Source of the DNA: Rhodeus uyekii
Taxonomy: Eukaryota; Chordata; Actinopteri; Cypriniformes; Acheilognathidae
Direction of reading: 5' to 3'
NCBI GenBank assembly: GCA_037043235.1
Contig: JAWRVZ010000215.1
Location: forward strand, 746,001-810,000
DNA: 64,000 nucleotides
Part shown: positions 37,301 to 49,932 of the stretch, in pieces
Numbering within the stretch: the first letter of the stretch is position 1
How the letters are laid out: each line of letters opens with the position of its first letter
Notes under the pieces: model-generated
Database searches by the model: none
Told to the model about the DNA's origin: nothing
What the model saw: only the letters and a program-made list of their open reading frames with translations
Position numbers and translations under genes: made by a program

Positions 37301-39413
37301 GATCTCTATGATAGTGCAGTGGGGCCTCTATGATAGTGCAGTGGGGCCTCTATGATAGTGCAGTGGGGCCTCTATGATAGTGCAGTGGGGCCTCTATGAT
37401 AGTGGGATCTCTAGGGCCTCTATGATAGTGCAGTGGGATCTCTATGATAGTGCAGTGGGGCCTCTATGATAGTGCAGTGGGGCCTCTATGATAGTGGGAT
37501 CTCTAGGGCCTCTATGATAGTGCAGTGGGATCTCTATGATAGTGCAGTGGGGCCTCTATGATAGTGGGATCTCTAGGGCCTCTATGATAGTGCAGTGGGA
37601 TCTCTATGATAGTGCAGTGGGATCTCTATGATAGTGCAGTGGGGCCTCTATGATAGTGCAGTGGGGCCTCTATGATAGTGCAGTGGGGCCTCTATGATAG
37701 TGCAGTGGGATCTCTATGATAGTGCAGTGGGGCCTCTATGATAGTGCAGTGGGAGCTCTATGATAGTGCAGTGGGGCCTCTATGATAGTGCAGTGGGGCC
37801 TCTATGATAGTGCAGTGGGGCCTCTATGATAGTGCAGTGGGGCCTCTATGATAGTGCAGTGGGATCTCTATGATAGTGCAGTGGGGCCTCTATGATAGTG
37901 CAGTGGGGCCTCTATGATAGTGCAGTGGGGCCTCTATGATAGTGCAGTGGGAGCTCTATGATAGTGCAGTGGGATCTCTATGATAGTGCAGTGGGGCCTC
38001 TATGATAGTGCAGTGGGATCTCTATGATAGTGCAGTGGGATCTCTATGATAGTGCAGTGGGGCCTCTATGATAGTGCAGTGGGGCCTCTATGATAGTGCA
38101 GTGGGATCTCTATGATAGTGCAGTGGGGCCTCTATGATAGTGCAGTGGGGCCTCTATGATAGTGCAGTGGGGCCTCTATGATAGTGCAGTGGGAGCTCTA
38201 TGATAGTGCAGTGGGATCTCTATGATAGTGCAGTGGGGCCTCTATGATAGTGCAGTGGGGCCTCTATGATAGTGCAGTGGGGCCTCTATGATAGTGCAGT
38301 GGGATCTCTATGATAGTGCAGTGGGGCCTCTATGATAGTGCAGTGGGAGCTCTATGATAGTGCAGTGGGATCTCTATGATAGTGCAGTGGGATCTCTATG
38401 ATAGTGCAGTGGGGCCTCTATGATAGTGCAGTGGGGCCTCTATGATAGTGCAGTGGGGCCTCTATGATAGTGCAGTGGGATCTCTATGATAGTGCAGTGG
38501 GGCCTCTATGATAGTGCAGTGGGAGCTCTATGATAGTGCAGTGGGATCTCTATGATAGTGCAGTGGGGCCTCTATGATAGTGCAGTGGGATCTCTATGAT
38601 AGTGCAGTGGGGCCTCTATGATAGTGCAGTGGGGCCTCTATGATAGTGCAGTGGGGCCTCTATGATAGTGCAGTGGGATCTCTATGATAGTGCAGTGGGG
38701 CCTCTATGATAGTGCAGTGGGAGCTCTATGATAGTGCAGTGGGATCTCTATGATAGTGCAGTGGGGCCTCTATGATAGTGCAGTGGGATCTCTATGATAG
38801 TGCAGTGGGGCCTCTATGATAGTGCAGTGGGGCCTCTATGATAGTGCAGTGGGATCTCTATGATAGTGCAGTGGGGCCTCTATGATAGTGCAGTGGGATC
38901 TCTATGATAGTGCAGTGGGATCTCTATGATGGTGCAGTGGGATCTCTATGATGGTGCAGTGGGATCTCTATGATGGTGCAGTGGGATCTCTATGATGGTG
39001 CAGTGGGATCTCTATGATGGTGCAGTGGTATCTCTATGATGGTGCAGTGGGATCTCTATGATGGTGCAGTGGGATCTCTATGATGGTGCAGTGGGATCTC
39101 TATGATGGTGCAGTGGGATCTCTATGATGGTGCAGTGGGATCTCTATGATGGTGCAGTGGGATCTCTATGATGGTGCAGTGGGATCTCTATGATAGTGCA
39201 GTGGGATCTCTATGATAGTGCAGTGGGGCCTCTATGATAGTGCAGTGGGATCTCTACCTCTATGTCCTGTGATTTATGCGCCAGCTGCTGCTGCAGAAGT
39301 GCGATGTGATTGGCCGTTCTTTCCTGCACTTCCTGCAGCAGCCGCTGAAGTCTCTGCACTTCCTGTTCCAGACGCCGGAGGTCTCGATCTCTGCCGGACA
39401 ACATCATCCTCTC
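28185..39413 (-). CDS. cux2: CUX-family CUT-homeobox transcription factor, compact two-CUT form (10 exons seen)
   Basis: Nuclear DNA-binding regulator. Exons on the minus strand: 39258-39413, 36798-36856, 35654-35702, 35492-35537, 34172-34615, 32613-32666, 30211-30633, 29783-29962, 29453-29696, 28185-28371. Every junction is in phase (about 613 codons from the first exon seen). Coiled coil SGRDRDLRRLEQEVQRLQ is at about 3-70, a Ser run and acidic stretch follow, CUT repeat 1 is at about 175-250, an EDAIRNILNQAKHKM / DFVQSIIRKVKSEI linker at about 285-350, a CR3-like CUT repeat at about 388-465, the homeodomain at about 500-560, then a 50-residue tail with a sumoylation-like IKQE. CUX1/2 are about 1,500 residues with three CUT repeats, so CR2 and the long C-terminal tail are missing. 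Assignment to cux2 rests on its position next to myl2; sequence alone says CUX family. Upstream exons are not located; the coding start may be the ATGATG at the head of exon 39413. Confidence 0.85.
28866..28992 (-). repeat. B-box SINE/MITE-like element, copy 5
   Basis: Minus orientation. Left terminus CACATTCCTGCGTTTATCAG, core intact with GAATTGAACCCATGACC. It lies in the cux intron before the last exon. Confidence 0.85.
29025..29150 (-). repeat. Dispersed repeat fragment, partner of 938-1052
   Basis: Contains GGGTCTTGAGTCACG, ATAAACTCCTGACTGCAG and CACCGGTGTCGCTCTAACAA, the reverse complement of the 938-1052 segment. Confidence 0.7.
29155..29383. mobile_element. 229-bp mariner-type MITE, ATACGAG family
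   Basis: Ends CAGGAATACCTTGAGATATG and GGCATTACTG with flanking TA on both sides. The interior repeats GAGATACGAG motifs. A second relative is at 33710-34093. Confidence 0.7.
29453..29696 (-). CDS. cux2: cux exon: homeodomain
   Basis: RLKRDSQRT linker, then homeodomain from KRSRLVLSIQEKDVLRAAYQ to the STISNWFYNYR recognition helix. The last Arg is split across the intron and continues SRIRRD in exon 28371. W48, F49, N51 and R53 are intact. Position 50, His in known CUX homeodomains, reads Tyr (TAC). Confidence 0.93.
29783..29962 (-). CDS. cux2: cux exon: remainder of the second CUT repeat
   Basis: GQRVFGEEVLGLTQSSVSEL, LSHPKPWTKLSLKGKENFLR and MHRWLQEPLHIQRLAK. The LTQ..VSELL and LSLKG features are those of CR3. 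Acceptor TCGGCAG|G, donor AAAGAG|GTACAT. Confidence 0.93.
30211..30633 (-). CDS. cux2: cux exon: inter-CUT linker and start of CR3-like CUT repeat
   Basis: DVHSRSPCGGDASEDAIRNI, DFVQSIIRKVKSEIDED, then ELDTGSITQRVKETLLDNNI with a split Gly codon. In CUX1/2 a whole further CUT repeat (CR2) lies between such segments; here it is absent. Confidence 0.92.
30675..31237. mobile_element. 563-bp hAT MITE with perfect 8-bp target duplication
   Basis: Terminal inverted repeats CAGGGGTCTGCAACC and GGTTGCAGACCCCTG are perfect over 15 bp. ACGTAGGG flanks the element on both sides (30667-30674 and 31238-31245), the 8-bp duplication typical of hAT. No transposase frame. Inserted in a cux intron about 40 bases upstream of exon 30211-30633. 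Confidence 0.92.
31365..31468 (-). repeat. B-box SINE/MITE-like element, copy 6
   Basis: Minus orientation, slightly shortened (AATCAGTTTCCCTGCGAATC). In a cux intron. Confidence 0.8.
31470..32160. other. AT-rich cux intron sequence
   Basis: No exon or recognised element. Confidence 0.5.
32165..32400. repeat. Direct repeat A1 (GAGACAAGAG...ATTCATCCAG)
   Basis: GGAGACAAGAGATTTAAA, TCATTGAATCATTC and ATTCATCCAGTAATGAA occur in the same order as in 32868-33090. Confidence 0.75.
32613..32666 (-). CDS. cux2: cux 54-base linker exon
   Basis: Encodes EMSSDQVIRNILDQSRLE, a relative of the DEAIKSILEQAK linker motif after CR1 in CUX proteins. It joins both neighbours in phase. It is flanked by two ~200-bp direct repeats at about 32,165-32,400 and 32,868-33,090. 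Confidence 0.8.
32868..33090. repeat. Direct repeat A2, second copy of 32165-32400
   Basis: Same direction as A1, about 700 bases apart. The two copies bracket the 54-base cux exon 32613-32666. Confidence 0.75.
33100..33700. other. AT-rich cux intron sequence
   Basis: Nothing recognised beyond short ATA repeats. Confidence 0.5.
33710..34093. mobile_element. Second ATACGAG-family mariner-type MITE
   Basis: Left end CAGTAATGTTAAATACTTTG, right end GTATCTCAAGGTATTACTG. The interior shares TGACATACGAGTATTCCGAG with 29155-29383. It is larger, with an internal T/A-rich run. It ends about 80 bases from the 3' edge of cux exon 34172-34615. Confidence 0.6.
34172..34615 (-). CDS. cux2: cux exon: acidic region and CUT repeat 1
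   Basis: PLMPEFHHFFGKEEP, a polyserine run, an acidic stretch, then CUT repeat ITQRVKEALQRQNIG, QRVFGHYVLGLSQGTVSDIL and ARPKPWSKLTSRGREPF. The HYVLGLSQG wording is that of CR1 in CUX proteins. Confidence 0.93.
34620..35490. other. Very AT-rich cux intron
   Basis: Long runs of AAATAAAATTAAA-like sequence; no exon seen. Confidence 0.55.
35725..36790. repeat. GTGTGAG / GAGTAACTGT minisatellite filling a cux intron
   Basis: Irregular units combining (GT)n with GAGTGAGTAACTGTGTG and GCGCGAGTAACTG. It occupies almost the entire intron between exons 36798-36856 and 35654-35702. Confidence 0.95.
36916..39256. repeat. 22-bp minisatellite, about 106 copies, filling a cux intron
   Basis: Unit GATAGTGCAGTGGGGCCTCT plus AT; variants GGGATCTC and GGGAGCTC, and a homogeneous run of a GATGGTG variant at about 38,928-39,185. 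The intron (36857-39257) is about 97% array. On the minus strand the array begins at position +2 or +3 after the exon 39258 donor. Confidence 0.97.
39258..39413 (-). CDS. cux2: cux exon: coiled-coil segment
   Basis: Encodes ERMMLSGRDRDLRRLEQEVQ to the KSQDIE end, matching the CUX coiled coil (SGRDKELRRLEEDVQRLQ type). The donor ATAGAG|GTAGAG sits at the very edge of the 22-bp satellite. Confidence 0.9.
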
Positions 39414-39419
39414 CTGCCA

Positions 39420-40550
39420 GCAGACACACACACACATCTGCTTTTACTAATGCTGTTAGTCTTACATATCAATTAGGAATTTATAGCAATATATATTTAG
39501 TACATTTCCCATTATATTTAGTAAAATTGTGTATATTTTATTATATTTGAACATTTAATCATATTTATATTTTATAAATAATAATCTATTTAGTGCACTT
39601 ATATTGAGGAATATATTTAGAATATTTACATTCAATAAATCCATAATATTTTAAATATTTACATTTAGTAATATTCAATATTTGTACATATATAGTAATG
39701 TTATGTATATTTTTATAATGTAATATATATTAATTTAATGTATATATTTTAACAATAATATTTTGTACGTTTATTTTTAGAAATTTTACATTTATATTTA
39801 ATAATATTGTGTATATTTTAATATGTATTTTATTATATTTCAATAACAATCTTATTAAATAATCTTAGTACATTTTTATTTAGGAATATATTTAAAATAT
39901 TTACATTTACTAATATTTGGTATATTTATGCTTAGTAATATTTAAAATACATTTAGTAAGCTATTTAGCATTTTCACAATTATATTTAGTAATAGTGCAT
40001 ATTTTATTCTGCAGTAAATGCACAGAATTACAGCATTAGTGTGGAAACATGAGAACAAATCTAAAATACTTGTGCAAATGAGATCATATTCTGACCTTTG
40101 ACTTGCATATAAATAAAATATGAATTAATAAACCAATAAATAAATATTTCACACTTGCTTCCAGGATAAAAAAAGACACATTATGCCACAAACAAATGAC
40201 ACTGTAAACATTTAGTAAAGGAGTTTAATATTTTCTGTGCATCCTGAAACATGTGTGCTATTTCTAAATGACTAATCAAATACAAGTAAAAGCATGTGAC
40301 TGATCATGTGACTCGAATCATCATGACAGATGAACCAAAAACTAGCAATATCTGCACTTTAAAATATGAAATGGCACAAAGCTGGTTAAAACACAGGGGG
40401 GAAAACTGTGAGCGTGTACAGCATCTGAAATATGCATGCGCACACACACATTTTCAAAGAAACGTCCATGTGATTTGTCTGCTATCCGTATCTACAATCA
40501 AAGAGACAGACATGAACCGTCAAAACACTCAAGCATTCGCCCTGATGAAG
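39420..40550. other. AT-rich sequence upstream of the cux coiled-coil exon
   Basis: Dominated by ATATTTAGTA-like degenerate repeats (39,470-40,000). No exon recognised. Confidence 0.5.
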
Positions 40551-40562
40551 CCTGAAACGTAC

Positions 40563-40770
40563 CGTACGTGTGTGTGAAGCTGCTCCTGATCTCAGTGTGT
40601 GTCCATGATGAACAGAGACGGTGAGCTTCACTGAACCGGGAGGGACGAGGGGAGGGACGAGGGGAGGGACGAGCACAGGCCGACACCAATGACCAACAGC
40701 CACATTCATCCAGCCAATCAATGCCTGCAAACAAAGAGCTCCATAAATTCATCAATACATCTACAGCAGC
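40563..40770 (-). promoter_or_regulatory. Candidate upstream (5' UTR) exon of the cux gene
   Basis: A good minus-strand donor CGTACG|GTACGT ends at 40563. Upstream sequence is relatively GC-rich with three 14-15-bp GGGAGGGACGAGG units (about 40,640-40,675). It has no recognisable protein match, so this is only a candidate. Confidence 0.25.
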
Positions 40771-40834
40771 AGCTGCGGGGGAGGAGATCGATCAATCAAT
40801 CAATCAATCAATCCGCTTAGAGCTCATACGCTCA

Positions 40835-41021
40835 CATTCATGCATTTATCAGACGCTTTTATCATTGCATTCAAGAAACACATTGACATTCTAATCCGTT
40901 CTTGCTTTCCCTGGGAATCGAACCCATTACCTTGATGTTGCAAGCGCCGCTCTGTGTCAATGTGTTTCTTGATTGCTATGCAAGTTACTTTGGATAAAAG
41001 AGTCTGATAAATGCATGAATG
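40835..41021 (-). repeat. B-box SINE/MITE-like element, copy 7, with intact inverted termini
   Basis: Left terminus CATTCATGCATTTATCAGAC and its inverted copy GTCTGATAAATGCATGAATG match over 28 of 29 bases including CTTTTATC. The core is in minus orientation, followed by a plus-oriented tail copy. Confidence 0.85.
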
Positions 41022-41024
41022 TTT

Positions 41025-41390
41025 ATGAAAATATGAGTTTCTTCATCGACAGATGTCAATTAATGACAACTTTCATTTTTGGTTGAACTATTCATTGAGG
41101 ATTATGTTTGGAACGGATAAATTAAACCTGAACTGCTCTAATCTGAGGATCATGTTTGAGGGTCACAGGTCACGTATCGATTGCCACTATTGGTTTAATT
41201 GATCTGAAGCTCACAGATCCCAATATTGATTTTCCACAGCCGGAGGAATATGAATAAAGACCCAGAAGACTCAATGAGTATCGATTACATTTCATCATTT
41301 ATTCTGTATATTACAGAGATCAGCAACTAAACCAGCAACTGCATACAATTAAATATACATGAATTATAATCAAATTGATCAGAATTATAT
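41025..41390. other. Unremarkable sequence upstream of the GATA microsatellite
   Basis: No gene or element recognised. Confidence 0.5.
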
Positions 41391-41434
41391 TTTGAGATGC
41401 TGGTCCTGGATTTCATCTGTTGTATGAGAGATAA

Positions 41435-41745
<311 letters not shown>

Positions 41746-41759
41746 GTCCTTCATCTGAT

Positions 41760-44010
41760 CTGGATACGGCCCGGATCCAGCTGACCACGGTAACCTCGGA
41801 ATAAACAGAGACCAATATCAGCGTAGATGCCATTCTTCTTCTGATGTATCGAGTACATCAGGTGTTATGGGAATGTTCCCGGTTCCGGCTGACCTAAATT
41901 ATGCAGCCTAACAATAATTTTACGTGATTTATGTATAATGTGTTATGTGTATGCCAGGTTGAAGAGATGTGTTTTTAGTCTAGATTTAAACTGACAGAGT
42001 GTGTCTGCTTCCCGAACTGTATTAGGAAGACTGTTCCAGAGTTTAGGAAAATTATTTCCTAAATATTTCCTAAATAGGAAAAGGATCGACCGCCAGCAGT
42101 TGACTTTGATATTCTAGGTATTATAAGCTGGTCAGTATTTTGGGATCGCAATAGACGTGAAGGACTATAATGTGTTAAGAGATCGCTCAAGTACTGTGGA
42201 GCTAAACCATTTAATGCTTTGTAAGTAATTAGCAAGATTTTAAAATGTATTCGGTGTTTAATAGGAAGCCAGTGCGGGTTTGACAGAACTGGGCTAATAT
42301 GCTCATACTTCCTGGTTCTAGTAAGAACTCGAGCTGCTGCATTTTGGATCAGCTGGAATTTGTTTATTAAGCGTGCAGGGCAACCACCTAGTAGAGCATT
42401 ACAATAATCTAGCCTTGAACTCATGAACGCATGAACTAACTTTTACACATTTGTCTTAGAGAGCGTATGTCGCAATTTAGATATATTTTTAAGATGGAAG
42501 AATGCCGTTTTACAGATGCTAGAAACATGGCTTTCAAATGAAAGATTGGTATCAAAGAGCACACGCAGGTTTCTAACTGACGACAAAGACTTGACAGAGC
42601 AGCCATCAAGTGTTAGGCAGTAGTCTAGATTATTACGTGCTGAACTTTTTGGTCTAATAATTAGAATCTCTGTTTTTTCAGAATTTAGCAGCAGAAAGTT
42701 ATTAGTCATCCAATTTTTTATATCAGTTATGCATTCTGTTAATTTAGTGAATTTCTTCGTTTCATCAGGATGAGAAGAAATATAGAGCTGAGTATCATCA
42801 GCGTAACAGTGAAAGTTAATGCCATGCTTCCTAATAATTGCACCCAAAGGAAGCATGTACAGGGTGAAAAGCAATGGTCCTAGTACTGAACCTTGAGGAA
42901 CTCCATACTGAACCCGTGACCGATATGACATCTCCTCATTTACTGCTACAAACTGATAACGCTCAGATAAGTATGATTTGAACCAGGCTAATGCAACTCC
43001 ACTAATGCCAACATAGTTTTCAAGTCTATTCAGAAGGATTTTGTGGTCAATTGTATCAAATGCAGCACTAAGATCCAGTAACAGTAACAGAGAGATACAA
43101 CCACGATCGGATGATAAGAGCAAATCATTTGTAACTCTAATGAGAGCAGTCTCAGTACTATGATATGGTCTAAATCCTGACTGGAAATCCTCGTAGATGC
43201 TGTTTCTTTCTAGAAAGGAACATAGTTGTAAAGATATTGCCTTTTCTAGAATCTTTGACAAAAAAGGTAGATTTGATATCGGCCTGTAATTAACTAATTC
43301 TGTAGGATCAAGTTGTGTTTTTTTAATAAGCGGTTTAATTACGACCAGCTTAAAGGTTTTTGGAACGTATCCTAATGACAAAGATGAATTAACAATATTA
43401 AGAAGAGGATCTATGATTTCAGTAGCTTAGTTGGTATTGGGTCTAGCATACATGTTGTTGATTTTGATGATTTAACGAGTTTAGACAATTCTTCCTCCCC
43501 AATAGCAATGAAGGAGTGGAATTTTTCTTCAGGTACACAAAAATTTACTGTATTTTGGAATATTGTAGTAGACGGTTGCATGGTTATAATTTTCTCTCTA
43601 ATATTATGAATTTTGCAAGTAAAGAAGTCCATGAAGTCATTAGTGCTGTGCTGTTTTAAAGCATCTGGGGTTGAGGCTTTATTTCTTGTTAATTTAGTCA
43701 CTGTATCAAATAAATACCTAGGGTTATATTTGTTTTCTTCTAAGAGGGTAGAAAAGTAAGCAGATCTAGCTGATTTTAAGGCCTTTCTGAATGCAATAGA
43801 GCTGTCTTTCCATGAAATGCGAAAAACCTCAAGCTTAGTTTTTTTCCAGCTCCGCTCCATTTTTCTGGCTGCTCTCTTGAGGGCCCGGGTGTGCTCGTTG
43901 TACCACGGTGTTGGACTATTTTCTGTAATCTTCTTTAAGCGCAATGGAGCAACAGTGTCTAAAGTGCTGGAAAAGAGAGAGTTAAGAGTTTCTGTTCTAA
44001 TAGGCTAATA
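41760..44010 (-). pseudogene. L2-like non-LTR retrotransposon remnant (reverse transcriptase half)
   Basis: Minus-strand frames at 43411-43944, 42443-43381 and 42059-42424 together cover the end of the linker, the full reverse transcriptase and the C-terminal region of an L2/Maui-like ORF2. Visible motifs: LVNYRPISNLPF, FQSGFRPYHSTETAL, LDLSAAFDTIDHK, YGVPQGSVLGPLLF and catalytic CYADDTQLY, then SSRLDYCNALL. The endonuclease half is missing. A one-base frameshift near 43,415 and an in-frame TAA near 42,440 break it. The 3' part to about 41,760 looks like its UTR. It ends in the CTAT microsatellite and begins next to a second CTATCCGTCTGTTT-like stretch (44028-44046), consistent with insertion into such a tract. 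Confidence 0.9.
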
Positions 44011-44029
44011 GGATGTTGAGTATATCTAC

Positions 44030-44400
44030 CTACCTATCCGTCTGTTTACTCAGAATGGTCAGTTTGGATTTCATGGTGACTTTACAGAGGCATCTTCATC
44101 TCAAATCTGAATGATGCTCAACCCTGATGCAGTTTGAAATCATTATCAGGTGTGATACTTTCTCTCTCTGAAAGTCTGTTTGACTTCACTGAGCTCTTAA
44201 AGCAAACCCCTGAAATAAACTCCACAGGAAGAGGTGAGGAGAGATCTGGACAGGCATCACCAGCAAACAGCTGAGCGCTTCTTCCATCTGTCCTCCACAG
44301 AACAAGGTCTTGTCATTCTAAACCCCTGTTGTTCCTCCATCAGGCTTGTGTGTGTGTTTGTATTGAGGATCATCATCTACCTGTCACTTCCTAAAGAGGG
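44030..44400. other. Upstream region of myl2
   Basis: Between LINE and TATA-like box; probably the proximal promoter. No muscle motif (MEF2, CArG) could be assigned with confidence. Confidence 0.35.
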
Positions 44401-44407
44401 CATGTGT

Positions 44408-44415
44408 TATTTATA
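44408..44415 (+). promoter_or_regulatory. myl2: TATA-like box of myl2
   Basis: TATTTATA, about 120 bases before the ATG, is the only TATA-like element in the proximal upstream sequence. Inferred from position; the start site is not visible in sequence. Confidence 0.4.
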
Positions 44416-44534
44416 TCGGCCAGTAGACACCAGCACGGCTAATCTACAAAAGGCCATCCATCCGCGCCCCATTGTCCAGCTGCATTTGGGATCCCCTCAT
44501 TGTTCTGCGCGCCTCCGTCCGTCCCGCAGCGCTC

Positions 44535-48401
<3,867 letters not shown>

Positions 48402-48598
48402 CCGCTCAGTCCTCAGCCAATCCCGGCGCTCCCTGTGCGCTCGGACACGCCCACCGGTTTATGATTGACAGGCTCGAGCTCAAAGTTTCTGAAGGGAGAA
48501 TGTTCAGAATTTTTTTAATGTATGATTATATTCTGTTTGCACATGTTTGGCATGTTACCTGTCAACATTTACCTGCAGAATATTGAGATGGGTAAATC

Positions 48599-48604
48599 AA
48601 TAAA
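48599..48604 (+). terminator. myl2: myl2 polyadenylation signal
   Basis: AATAAA about 200 bases past the stop codon, in AATCAATAAATTGACATG. Confidence 0.75.
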
Positions 48605-48703
48605 TTGACATGAAATATTGATTGGAGTGTAAATGGTATTATTGTCTGAGAAGAAAGAAGGAGATATGAAAGTAGCAGATGAAAGAAAACGTTTATGAAT
48701 CAA

Positions 48704-49261
<558 letters not shown>

Positions 49262-49825
49262 TAATTCTGTTCTGGATATTTATGCAGTTTTTATCGTATA
49301 ATGCTTCACTTGCATAAGAATACTTGTAATGCCAAACAACTGTCTTAATGTAGAATCTGTTAGTAACATTTGTAACCTATTCAAGGTATTTTGTCTTTCT
49401 TTAAATGAAATATTGAGGAAATGCTTCCCCCTCTACACACTCAATATCACGTTCGGTTCTTCTTTTGTGAAACCCTTGTCAGCCAGTTCCGTCGTGACGT
49501 CGTCCTCCAGGAAGTGACATCATGTGTCTGGCGCGACACTTCCTGTGTGATGTCAGTGAATGTCCTCGGGGTTTCTGTCCCTCTCTCGGAACAGGTGGCA
49601 GTGCTTTTATTTTCCGCTGGGATGAAGTCAAAGCCTGCGCGGTTATTTGTGTGCAGTCTGTAATCTGATCTCTGTCTGATCCCCACGACCTTCCACGACC
49701 TTCATCGTCTCTGCAATGCAAAGAAAATGATTTCTTGTTTTCCAGTACAAATATCTATGCTTTTAAAAAAACCGAGTGTTGGGAATCAGAGTGACTTCAG
49801 ATATAAAAAAAAAACATTTCCTGTA

Positions 49826-49905
49826 TCTCTAACAGTAGATCGTGGCGCTTGCAACGCTAAGGTTATGGGTTCAGTTCCCTTTTTTTGTCCAGAAAGTTTC
49901 TATTT
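49826..49905 (+). repeat. B-box SINE/MITE-like element, copy 10, degraded
   Basis: CTCTAACAGTAGATCGTGGC, GCTTGCAACGCTAAGGTTAT, GGGTTCAGTTCCC. Adjoins the transposon at 49,933. Confidence 0.65.
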
Positions 49906-49932
49906 TTGAATGCAATTTTTGGCGAGATTTTA

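Noticed and set aside
42059..43944. Active LINE or host reverse transcriptase gene
   Set aside because: The endonuclease half is missing, with a frameshift near 43,415 and a stop near 42,440.
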